This document shows, piece by piece, positions 1-5,492 of a stretch of 6,202 nucleotides of DNA; position 1 is the stretch's first letter, and each line of letters opens with the position of its first letter. A program made the position numbers and the translations under genes. The notes under the pieces are model-generated. The model saw only the letters and a program-made list of their open reading frames with translations. It did no database searches and had not been told where the DNA came from. Source of the stretch: Fusobacteriales bacterium (GTDB lineage Bacteria > Fusobacteriota > Fusobacteriia > Fusobacteriales > Leptotrichiaceae); contig JAITVW010000207.1 in the NCBI GenBank assembly GCA_031285605.1, forward strand, positions 1 through 6,202, in the 5' to 3' direction.

Positions 1-150
1 GCTTCTTTTAAAGACCCTGTTTTCAGTGAATATTATCTTAAAAAACGTAGTGAAGGTAAATCATACAAAGGGGCTATTGCTGCTGTTTCTAAGAAAATGA
101 CCAGAGTTATTTTTAAAATCCTTAAAGATAACAGACCTTACATTAAGTAA
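1..150 (+). CDS. IS110-family transposase, C-terminal fragment (5' part outside window)
   Basis: Frame 1 is open from the first base and encodes 49 residues before a TAA stop at 148-150. The peptide contains the pattern YYLKKRSEGKSYKGAIAAVS, followed by KKMTRVIF and KDNRPY. This matches the end of the Transposase_20 (IS116/IS110/IS902) domain as I know it: a Y-x-K-K-r-x-x-G-K-x-y-k-x-A-i helix and a closing K-[DN]-x-x-P-Y. IS110 transposases are DEDD/serine recombinases that act with an element-encoded bridge RNA. The catalytic serine and the RuvC-like N-terminal domain would lie upstream of the window, so whether the gene is intact cannot be judged. The gene converges on ispD, 117 bp away. 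The family call rests on a short tail but the pattern is distinctive. Confidence 0.8.
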   Translation, partial: ASFKDPVFSEYYLKKRSEGKSYKGAIAAVSKKMTRVIFKILKDNRPYIK

Positions 151-173
151 GTTTATTTTTTAATTTAATCTTT

Positions 174-190
174 AGGCAGGGTGACTGTCT
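174..190 (+). other. Small stem-loop downstream of the IS110 transposase
   Basis: AGGCAG (174-179) pairs with CTGTCT (185-190) around a 5-nt loop, giving 6 bp including one G-U. It is followed by ATTTT only, so it is a poor intrinsic terminator. It starts 23 bp after the transposase stop in otherwise A/T-only DNA. Its G/C content stands out and suggests a functional element of the IS right end, such as a recombinase or RNA recognition feature or a weak terminator. The role is inferred. Confidence 0.35.
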
Positions 191-218
191 ATTTTGTGAT
201 ACTCATTTTTCTTCATAC

Positions 219-252
219 TTTTCTTGATAAAAAATTTCTAGTTTTTTCTTGA
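219..252 (+). repeat. Two 9-bp direct repeats (TTTTCTTGA) with -35-like hexamers
   Basis: TTTTCTTGA occurs at 219-227 and 244-252, 25 bp apart. The second copy runs into TTGACT (249-254), a 5/6 match to a -35 box pointing out of the element. The first gives TTGATA (224-229). No -10 box is seen at correct spacing inside the adjacent ispD sequence. In IS110 and other circle-forming elements, an outward -35 near the right end can pair with a -10 in the left end when the ends join. A/T-rich DNA produces such repeats by chance fairly often. Confidence 0.3.
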
Positions 253-267
253 CTTTTTATAACTGGT

Positions 268-939
268 CTATTCAAAATATCTGAGATCCTCTTTTGTTGT
301 TATTTTGACATTATCGGCATGTCCTTCATAAACCTGTACTCTTCCGCCTATTCTTTCCACAAGGGAAGAATCATCAGTCCCTAAAAAACTGTCCTTTTCG
401 GCTTTTTCATATGCTTCTTTGAGAATAGTACTTCTAAATACCTGTGGTGTATGAGCTGAAAACAAAGTTTTTCTTTCAGGGGTACTTACTATAAATCCAT
501 ATTTATCAATTACTTTAACAGTATCCTTCAGTGGAATTCCTACTACAAGACCGTCAAGATTTTCTTCTGCTGTAAGAATCTCGTAAGTATTCTCTATATA
601 TTCCTGTCTTATATTGGGACGAACACCGTCCTGTACAGCTATTATAGCCTCTTCTTCTATATGATCAAGTGCGTTTTTTATAGAGTATTGTCTTTCGCTC
701 CCGCCTTCCACTATCTTTTTTACTTTGGTAATTTTAAATTCACGCAGATAATTCTCCACAAGCTTGATATCTTTTTTGTTAACTGATATGTATATACCGT
801 CTACAAGTTTATTTTTTTCTATTACTTCCAAAGTAGATATAAAAATTGGTTTTTCCTTTATCCGATAATATTGTTTTGGGATATTCAGCCCCATTCTTTT
901 ACCTAATCCTGCGATAGGAACAATAAAATAATACTTCAT
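268..939 (-). CDS. ispD: 2-C-methyl-D-erythritol 4-phosphate cytidylyltransferase IspD
   Basis: This cytosolic enzyme transfers CMP from CTP to 2-C-methyl-D-erythritol 4-phosphate, the third step of the MEP pathway to isopentenyl diphosphate. At 223 residues it is full length for the family. Visible motifs are the CTP-binding loop AGLGKRMG (10-17), PKQY with Lys22, VQDGVRP (102-108, a variant of the usual VHDAVRP), PLKDTVK with Thr140 (136-142), Arg156, AHTPQVF (162-168), TDDSSLVE (188-195) and NVKITTKEDL with Lys212 (210-219). The key basic residues and threonine known from E. coli IspD all have counterparts. The ATG lies 2 bp after the mutS2 stop and has no Shine-Dalgarno block upstream, so it is probably translated by coupling to mutS2. 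Its presence indicates that isoprenoids are made by the MEP route. The downstream neighbour is the IS110 end, and no strong terminator is seen after the stop. Confidence 0.95.
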   Translation of the reverse strand: MKYYFIVPIAGLGKRMGLNIPKQYYRIKEKPIFISTLEVIEKNKLVDGIYISVNKKDIKLVENYLREFKITKVKKIVEGGSERQYSIKNALDHIEEEAIIAVQDGVRPNIRQEYIENTYEILTAEENLDGLVVGIPLKDTVKVIDKYGFIVSTPERKTLFSAHTPQVFRSTILKEAYEKAEKDSFLGTDDSSLVERIGGRVQVYEGHADNVKITTKEDLRYFE

Positions 940-941
940 GT

Positions 942-3284
942 TTATTTTAACTTAGCGACAGTGCAGCCAAGCCCTCCCTCATTCTGATTTGCATCTCTAT
1001 ACTCCGATATGTATTTAGACTTTTTTAAATATTCCTGTATTCTGGTTCTTAATGCCATAGTTCCTTTTCCGTGAATTATGTATACTTCCGAATATCCTGT
1101 CAGCATTGCCCTGTCCAGATAAAGCTCCAGTTCAGTCATTGCTTCATCACCGGTCATTCCTCTCAAATCCACTTCTCCTTTTACATTAGTTGATTTTAAT
1201 GATGAAAATCCGCCTAATTTCTTTTTATTTTTCTTTTCTGTCTTCTTTATATCATTAGTACTTACCACAAGTTTCAATATTCCTGCCTGTATCTGAACAC
1301 TGTCTGATTCTCCGATTATTCTTAAGATTTTTCCATTTTGATTTATCGACTTTACAAAGACTTCCTCACCAAGCTGAAAGTCCATCTTTTTGTTTGTTTT
1401 TGCTTTTTTCTTTACATTCTTTTCTTTTTCAAGCCTGAAAGATTCACGAAGCATATTCAGACTTCTCTGTGTATCTTTTGCCTCTTCTTTTTTCATCTCA
1501 TCCCGGCTTATCTTATCTACAAGATTCTTAGCCTTTGCCTGAACCTCACGCAGATACTTGTCAGCTTCGTCATATGCTTCTTTTACTATTTTATTTTTTT
1601 CATTTTCCAGAGTTATTATGTCAGCTTCATACTTTTGCTTTCTGCTCTCCATTTCTTCTTTTGCACTTTCCAGTTCTATCTTCAGCTTTTCCACTTCATC
1701 TGTTTTTTCTTTTATGGATATAAGCATTTTCTCCACTTTTTGATTTTCTTCACTTATGTACGATTTTGCATTATTTATGATCTCTTCATTTATACCGTAT
1801 TTCCCGGCGATAATCAAAGCATTGCTTTCTCCGGGAATACCTTCCAGAAGTCTGTATGTAGGAAGCAGCGTTTCTACGTTAAATTCCATGGAAGCACTCT
1901 TTATCCCGTTTGTATTAAAGGCATGTGCCTTTACTTCACTGTAATGCGTTGTGATTATTGATTTCACATTTTTCTGATTCAGATAATCAATCACCGACAT
2001 TGCAAAAGCTGCTCCTTCCATAGGATCGGTTCCGCTCCCGAGTTCATCTATAAGAACAAGTGATTTTCTATTAGCTGCTTCAAGTATTTCTTTTATATTC
2101 TTTATATGTGCAGAAAACGACGACAGATTCTGTTCTATACTCTGTTCATCACCTATATCTGCAAGAACACTGCCAAAAAATCCGATTTCCGTTTTTTCAT
2201 CTGCCGGAATAGGAATTCCTGATAAAGCCATTATTGTAAGAAGTCCTGCTATCTTTTGCGTTACAGTCTTTCCTCCTGTATTAGGCCCGGTTATAAGCAT
2301 TATATTGTCATTGTCCCCGAGTTCAAAGTTAATAGGAATCATCTTTTCCCTGTCTATAAGAGGATGTCTTGCCACTACCAGCTTCAGATATTCTTTATTG
2401 ACTACCTTAGGCACTCTGCACTCATTTTCTATTGAATAAAGAACTTTGGCATTGATAAAATCCAGTCTTCCGAGAAGATCCTTTATTAATGCTATTTCGT
2501 CTTTTTTATTTCTTATCAGCTCTGTAATCCGGATAAGGACTTTTCTTATTTCTTCTCTTTCCTTTGCCTCGTATTCTCTGAGTTTATTATTTAATGAAAC
2601 TGTATTCAGCGGTTCTATATATACAGTACTTCCTGTTGATGATCTGTCGTGCTCGATTCCTTTTACAAGAGATTTAAACTCTGTTTTCACAGGTATTACA
2701 TAACGCTCATTCCTTTTAGTAACGATCTTTTCCTGTATTGCCTTATGCAAATCTCTGTTATTTATTATCTCATCAAATTTTTCTTTTATATTGACATTTA
2801 TATTGCTTTTTTGTCTTCTGATATCTCTTAATCCCAGTGAAGCTGTATCCTTCATATTTCCTTCGTCATCCACCACTTCGGAAATAAAATCTTCCATATC
2901 TTTTAAGTCTTCTGTATCAGAAAAAACATTCCATACAAGACCGTACTTATCCTTTATATTCTTTGCACGGCTTTTGGAGATTCTGTAAACAGCAAGATTC
3001 TTTCTTAATTCCGCCAGATCTTCCACAGATAAATAAGAACCTATCAAATCTATCGTTCCAAGAAATTTTCCTATATCTGAAAGACCAGCCAGCTCCAGTC
3101 CGTCGTCATATTTATAAAAATCAATAAACTCAACCAGAAGGGCGAGCTCTTTATCCAGTTCCCCTTTATTTTTCATAATGTCCAAATCCAGAAACTTTTC
3201 CTTGGTAGCTTCCAGCTTTGCCAAATCTATTATTTTATTAATAACTTTATGAAATTCCAAAACTTCATAACTTCTATTTTCCAT
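942..3284 (-). CDS. mutS2: Endonuclease MutS2 (MutS-family ATPase with Smr domain)
   Basis: The product has 780 residues, the usual MutS2 length. It lacks the MutS mismatch-recognition domain and has, in order: the MutS core/lever helices (about 1-300); an ABC ATPase with Walker A GPNTGGKT (333-340), signature SSFSAH (388-393), Walker B LVLIDELGSGTDP (409-421) and switch TTHYSEVK (445-452); a long Lys/Glu coiled coil (about 500-630); a KOW-like segment (about 635-680); and a C-terminal Smr nuclease domain (703-780) with VDLRGM and HGKG (738-741). MutS2 proteins in this family suppress recombination and, in Bacillus (RqcU), act on collided ribosomes; which role holds here is unknown. I start at 3284 rather than the in-frame ATG at 3302 because AGGAG lies 5 nt before the former, while the latter would place that site inside the gene. 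It is first in an operon with ispD and divergent from rpmB. Confidence 0.95.
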   Translation of the reverse strand: MENRSYEVLEFHKVINKIIDLAKLEATKEKFLDLDIMKNKGELDKELALLVEFIDFYKYDDGLELAGLSDIGKFLGTIDLIGSYLSVEDLAELRKNLAVYRISKSRAKNIKDKYGLVWNVFSDTEDLKDMEDFISEVVDDEGNMKDTASLGLRDIRRQKSNINVNIKEKFDEIINNRDLHKAIQEKIVTKRNERYVIPVKTEFKSLVKGIEHDRSSTGSTVYIEPLNTVSLNNKLREYEAKEREEIRKVLIRITELIRNKKDEIALIKDLLGRLDFINAKVLYSIENECRVPKVVNKEYLKLVVARHPLIDREKMIPINFELGDNDNIMLITGPNTGGKTVTQKIAGLLTIMALSGIPIPADEKTEIGFFGSVLADIGDEQSIEQNLSSFSAHIKNIKEILEAANRKSLVLIDELGSGTDPMEGAAFAMSVIDYLNQKNVKSIITTHYSEVKAHAFNTNGIKSASMEFNVETLLPTYRLLEGIPGESNALIIAGKYGINEEIINNAKSYISEENQKVEKMLISIKEKTDEVEKLKIELESAKEEMESRKQKYEADIITLENEKNKIVKEAYDEADKYLREVQAKAKNLVDKISRDEMKKEEAKDTQRSLNMLRESFRLEKEKNVKKKAKTNKKMDFQLGEEVFVKSINQNGKILRIIGESDSVQIQAGILKLVVSTNDIKKTEKKNKKKLGGFSSLKSTNVKGEVDLRGMTGDEAMTELELYLDRAMLTGYSEVYIIHGKGTMALRTRIQEYLKKSKYISEYRDANQNEGGLGCTVAKLK

Positions 3285-3294
3285 TTTTTCTCCT
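3285..3294 (-). promoter_or_regulatory. Ribosome binding site that fixes the mutS2 start
   Basis: On the minus strand AGGAG (3294-3290) is followed by five A residues and then ATG at 3284-3282. Spacing and sequence are near ideal. The upstream ATG at 3302-3300, six codons earlier, has no purine-rich site of this quality. Confidence 0.8.
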
Positions 3295-3325
3295 AATAAC
3301 ATTTCACATGTAAGATTTCCGATAA

Positions 3326-3354
3326 ATTATATCATATTTTCTATACTTTTTCTA
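3326..3354 (-). promoter_or_regulatory. Promoter of the mutS2-ispD operon (extended -10)
   Basis: On the minus strand, TAGAAA (3354-3349, 4/6 match to the -35 consensus) is separated by exactly 17 nt from a perfect TATAAT (3331-3326). The -10 box is preceded by TGA, giving TGnTATAAT, an extended -10 that compensates for a weak -35. Transcription would start near 3319, leaving a leader of about 35 nt before the mutS2 ATG. Confidence 0.7.
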
Positions 3355-3474
3355 TTTTAATTTATTATATTCCAAGATATAAAAAAACAAATATTTCTAA
3401 TAAAAAATTCTCTGTGCAGCCTCAAAATTTTTATTAATATTGAATATTTCGTTATATATTCTCTATTTTTTTTC

Positions 3475-3503
3475 TTGTAATTTTAAAATATTAATGGTAT
3501 AAT
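3475..3503 (+). promoter_or_regulatory. Promoter of rpmB (extended -10)
   Basis: TTGTAA (3475-3480, 4/6 match to -35) and a perfect TATAAT (3498-3503) are 17 nt apart, and TGG precedes the -10 (TGnTATAAT). Start of transcription is expected near 3510, giving a leader of about 27 nt that is mostly the ribosome binding site. This leaves little room for a leader-based control element. Between this promoter and the mutS2 promoter (3355-3474) lies A/T-rich DNA in which I recognise no operator. Confidence 0.75.
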
Positions 3504-3520
3504 GAACACCGATTGTATAA

Positions 3521-3530
3521 AAGGAGGTGA
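3521..3530 (+). promoter_or_regulatory. Very strong ribosome binding site for rpmB
   Basis: AAGGAGGTGA is fully complementary to the anti-Shine-Dalgarno tail of bacterial 16S rRNA. AGGAGG ends 9 nt before the ATG at 3537. Such a full match fits a highly expressed ribosomal protein. Confidence 0.85.
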
Positions 3531-3536
3531 ACGAAA

Positions 3537-3800
3537 ATGAAAATATGTGAAGTTTTTGGAAAGAAAGTGGGACATGGTAATTTAGTCAGTCACTCACATC
3601 GTTCAACTAAAAGAATATGGAGACCAAATCTACAGATTATGACTTTAAGCGTAGATGGTAAAGACGTAAGAGTAAGAGTTTGTACAAAAGCAATGAAAAC
3701 ACTAAAAGGGAAAAATCCTGATCAAGTGAAGAAAATTCTAATGGAAAATAAAAATAACTTAAGTCCAAAGTTATCTAAAGTTTTGTTTTCTAATAATTAA
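3537..3800 (+). CDS. rpmB: 50S ribosomal protein L28 (bL28)
   Basis: This is a large-subunit ribosomal protein that binds 23S rRNA. The 87-residue product shows the L28 signature: CEVFGKKVGHGN (4-15), SHSHRSTKRIWRPNLQ (18-33) and RVRVCTKAMKTLKG (45-58). Zinc-type L28 proteins carry two CxxC pairs. Here only the first cysteine of each remains (Cys4 with Phe7, Cys49 with Ala52), so a normal four-cysteine zinc site is not possible. The C-terminal segment from about residue 60 is lysine/asparagine-rich and makes the protein longer than typical forms of about 60-78 residues. It is transcribed alone: its own promoter lies about 35 nt upstream, and a terminator begins 2 nt after the stop. Many genomes pair rpmB with rpmG, but no rpmG is present here. 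Confidence 0.95.
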   Translation: MKICEVFGKKVGHGNLVSHSHRSTKRIWRPNLQIMTLSVDGKDVRVRVCTKAMKTLKGKNPDQVKKILMENKNNLSPKLSKVLFSNN

Positions 3801-3801
3801 T

Positions 3802-3836
3802 AAAGAAGTAAGTTTCTATAGCTTACTTCTTTTTTA
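3802..3836 (+). terminator. Intrinsic terminator of rpmB
   Basis: AAAGAAGTAAG (3802-3812) pairs perfectly with CTTACTTCTTT (3822-3832). The stem extends inward by a G-U and a T-A pair to leave a 5-nt loop (3815-3819). The descending arm merges with a run of six T (3830-3835). It begins immediately after the rpmB stop, making rpmB a monocistronic unit. Confidence 0.9.
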
Positions 3837-3843
3837 TTTGAAT

Positions 3844-3859
3844 CAGATGAATCCATCTG
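3844..3859. other. Short perfect hairpin in the convergent gap
   Basis: CAGATG (3844-3849) and CATCTG (3854-3859) form a 6-bp perfect stem with a 4-nt loop. There is no T-run next to it on either strand, so it is not a standard terminator. It lies in a patch (about 3841-3905) that is richer in G/C than the rest of the intergenic DNA. The function is unknown. Confidence 0.35.
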
Positions 3860-3957
3860 CCTGTTCTTCTTAGTATAATATTCCCTCCGGGTACCTTGAT
3901 GTTTAAAAATTATTATTTTTCATAAAAAACTGTATCAGCTTTTTCCAGATGGAAAAC

Positions 3958-3997
3958 AAAAAAACAGAAATTCAATTTCAAAAACTCCTGTTTTTTT
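3958..3997. terminator. Probable bidirectional terminator between rpmB and dacA
   Basis: AAAAAAACAG (3958-3967) is the reverse complement of CTGTTTTTTT (3988-3997), a 10-bp stem. The 20-nt interior can fold further by AAAT/ATTT at 3968-3978. Both strands therefore end the stem with a long T-run. It starts 4 bp past the dacA stop on the minus strand, so it is the natural terminator for the nth-dacA operon and a backstop for rpmB. The stem has only two G-C pairs, which lowers certainty. A second small hairpin, TTTTCC/GGAAAA at 3941-3956, follows on the minus-strand side. Confidence 0.55.
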
Positions 3998-4001
3998 ATT
4001 T

Positions 4002-5492
4002 TTATAACCAGCCAAATGTAATAAGTCTTAAAAATTTACCAAAGCCGCTTAGTTCTTTTACCTCTTCATTTGAAATGATATTTACTTTTCCTGTCTCTTT
4101 TCCGCCTTTTTTGATGATCAGCTCGCCTATTACAGTTCCTTTCTGTACAGGTGCTTTTATATTCAAATCTCTTATTTCATATTCATAAGGATTATTTTTT
4201 AATTCATAGACATCTTCTGCAAGAGTCCCTTTTATTGCTTTCTTTTTACCATCTTTCAGCTTGAATTCGCCCATATCTGTTCCTGCTTTTTTCACTACAG
4301 TTAACTGTGCCTCTATAGCTTGAAATTCCTCTGTAAGAAGCTTTGTTCTGGCAGTATTTGTAACCTCTCCGAGTACTACAGCTACTATCTCTACATTTCC
4401 TTTTTTACTTGTCACTATTATGTTATATCCTGACAAGTTATGAAACCCGGTCTTTAGTCCCCAAATTCCAAACTTTTCAAGTAAATGATTTCTGCTTGGG
4501 TAAACTATCTGTTCTCCCAGACTATTTTCCAGTATAAGTTCTTTTTCACCTGCCCATTCTCTTATTCTTTTATCTTTCATAGCCGCCATAGTAAGAAGGT
4601 AAAGATCATCGGCAGTAGATGTATCAAGTGCTCTTCCTGTCATAGAAGCAGGAAGCCCTGCCGGAGTACTAAACTTGGTATTTTTCATTCCGAGCTCTTT
4701 TGCTTTTTCATTCATTAATTCCACAAATTTATCTATTGAACCGTTTCCTACATGTTTTGCCACAAGATAAGCCGCATTATTGGCAGAATATATATTTTCA
4801 GCTCTCAGCAGATCTCTTAACACAAAACATTCTCCCGCTTTTACATTCAGCCAGCTGCCGCCCACATTAGCCGTAGCCTGATCAAAACATACTTTATCAT
4901 CCAAAGATTTATTTCCCTTGTCTATCTGATCAAGAGCAACAAGTATATTCATGACCTTAGCCAGCGATGCAGTGGGATGAACTACATCGGAACCGTTTGA
5001 CTTGATTTTATATCCGTCAGCAGTCGCTATATATATTAATATTTCACCTTTATAAAAGGTAGGTCCTTCCTGTTCTTTATCAATTGCTTGTTTCACAGGT
5101 TTTTTAGGATCTATTCCGACAGATACGGATTTTACAGGAGTTTTTGGAGGCTCTACAGTTATTTCCGGAGTTCCGTTCCCCGGATTAACCTGTATTTCCC
5201 CGTTTTCTGTTTCATTTCCTCCCGAAGTTCCGTTTATTGTATTCGGCATACCGGTTTCGAGCTCTGTTCCCGCTGTATCTGTACCGGGTTTTCCTGTTTT
5301 TTCGTTTTGTACTTCTTTTACTGCTTTATTTATATTGTCTCTGACTTCCTGATTTCTATCTTTTTCAGTTTTTTCTTTTATTTTTACAGCTTCTGCCGGT
5401 GTATCTCCACTTCCTCTGCTGCCTGCCGGTTCTCCTTCGGCAAATAAAAATGTAACTAAGATTGCCAAAACGACAAAATATCTCTTCTTCAT
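4002..5492 (-). CDS. dacA: D-alanyl-D-alanine carboxypeptidase, DacA type (peptidase S11, low-molecular-weight PBP)
   Basis: This exported enzyme removes the terminal D-Ala from peptidoglycan pentapeptides and so limits cross-linking. Residues 1-18 form a signal peptide (MKKR, then a hydrophobic stretch ending LFA). About 20-145 is a Gly/Pro/Thr/Asn/Glu-rich, apparently disordered linker. The S11 catalytic domain (about 146-395) has the nucleophile motif SLAK (Ser176-Lys179), SAN (236-238) and KTG (347-349, then FHNLSGYN). A PBP5-type C-terminal beta domain (about 400-475) and a short amphipathic tail ending FGKFLRLITFGWL (484-496) suggest peripheral membrane anchoring as in PBP5. At 496 residues it is about 100 longer than E. 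coli PBP5, owing to the linker. Its ATG overlaps the nth stop in ATGA, with AGGGAG 5 nt upstream. The symbol is by family; a paralogous dacC/dacF naming is possible. Confidence 0.9.
   Translation of the reverse strand: MKKRYFVVLAILVTFLFAEGEPAGSRGSGDTPAEAVKIKEKTEKDRNQEVRDNINKAVKEVQNEKTGKPGTDTAGTELETGMPNTINGTSGGNETENGEIQVNPGNGTPEITVEPPKTPVKSVSVGIDPKKPVKQAIDKEQEGPTFYKGEILIYIATADGYKIKSNGSDVVHPTASLAKVMNILVALDQIDKGNKSLDDKVCFDQATANVGGSWLNVKAGECFVLRDLLRAENIYSANNAAYLVAKHVGNGSIDKFVELMNEKAKELGMKNTKFSTPAGLPASMTGRALDTSTADDLYLLTMAAMKDKRIREWAGEKELILENSLGEQIVYPSRNHLLEKFGIWGLKTGFHNLSGYNIIVTSKKGNVEIVAVVLGEVTNTARTKLLTEEFQAIEAQLTVVKKAGTDMGEFKLKDGKKKAIKGTLAEDVYELKNNPYEYEIRDLNIKAPVQKGTVIGELIIKKGGKETGKVNIISNEEVKELSGFGKFLRLITFGWL

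Larger units (their letters stand above)
1..260 (+). mobile_element. Probable right-end portion of an IS110-family insertion sequence
   Basis: The transposase tail at 1-150 implies that the right end of the element lies between 151 and the ispD stop at 268. IS110 elements usually lack terminal inverted repeats and often make no target duplication, so the exact boundary is not visible; the end given here is approximate. A gap this short fits the IS110 subgroup, whose long non-coding region lies upstream of the transposase, better than the IS1111 subgroup, whose bridge RNA lies downstream. The insertion sits just past the ispD stop codon and does not break ispD. Confidence 0.45.

Noticed and set aside
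1338..1961. A 207-codon plus-strand open frame opposite mutS2
   Set aside because: It lies antisense to the Lys/Glu-rich coiled coil of MutS2 and translates to Phe/Leu/Tyr-rich sequence as expected from the complement. It has no ribosome binding site and no recognisable motif.
3285..3300. Alternative mutS2 start at the ATG ending at 3302
   Set aside because: It would put a near-perfect AGGAG site inside the gene 5 nt before another ATG, and the extra residues MLLGEK are just the translated ribosome binding site region.
3355..3474. Search for an operator, riboswitch or small RNA between the divergent promoters
   Set aside because: The stretch is A/T-rich with only a small G/C patch near 3411-3425. 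No stable stem, inverted repeat operator or known leader motif was found.
3838..3905. Short minus-strand stretch in the convergent gap that stays open in two frames and looks faintly coding (for example GTRREYYTKKNR or KVPGGNIILRR)
   Set aside because: About 20 codons, no start codon with a ribosome binding site and no certain family match. It could be a gene remnant, but the evidence is too thin to annotate.
5088..5447. A 119-codon plus-strand open frame opposite dacA
   Set aside because: It is the shadow of the low-complexity DacA linker. The Phe/Ser/Tyr-rich product has no family features, and dacA is clearly the real gene.
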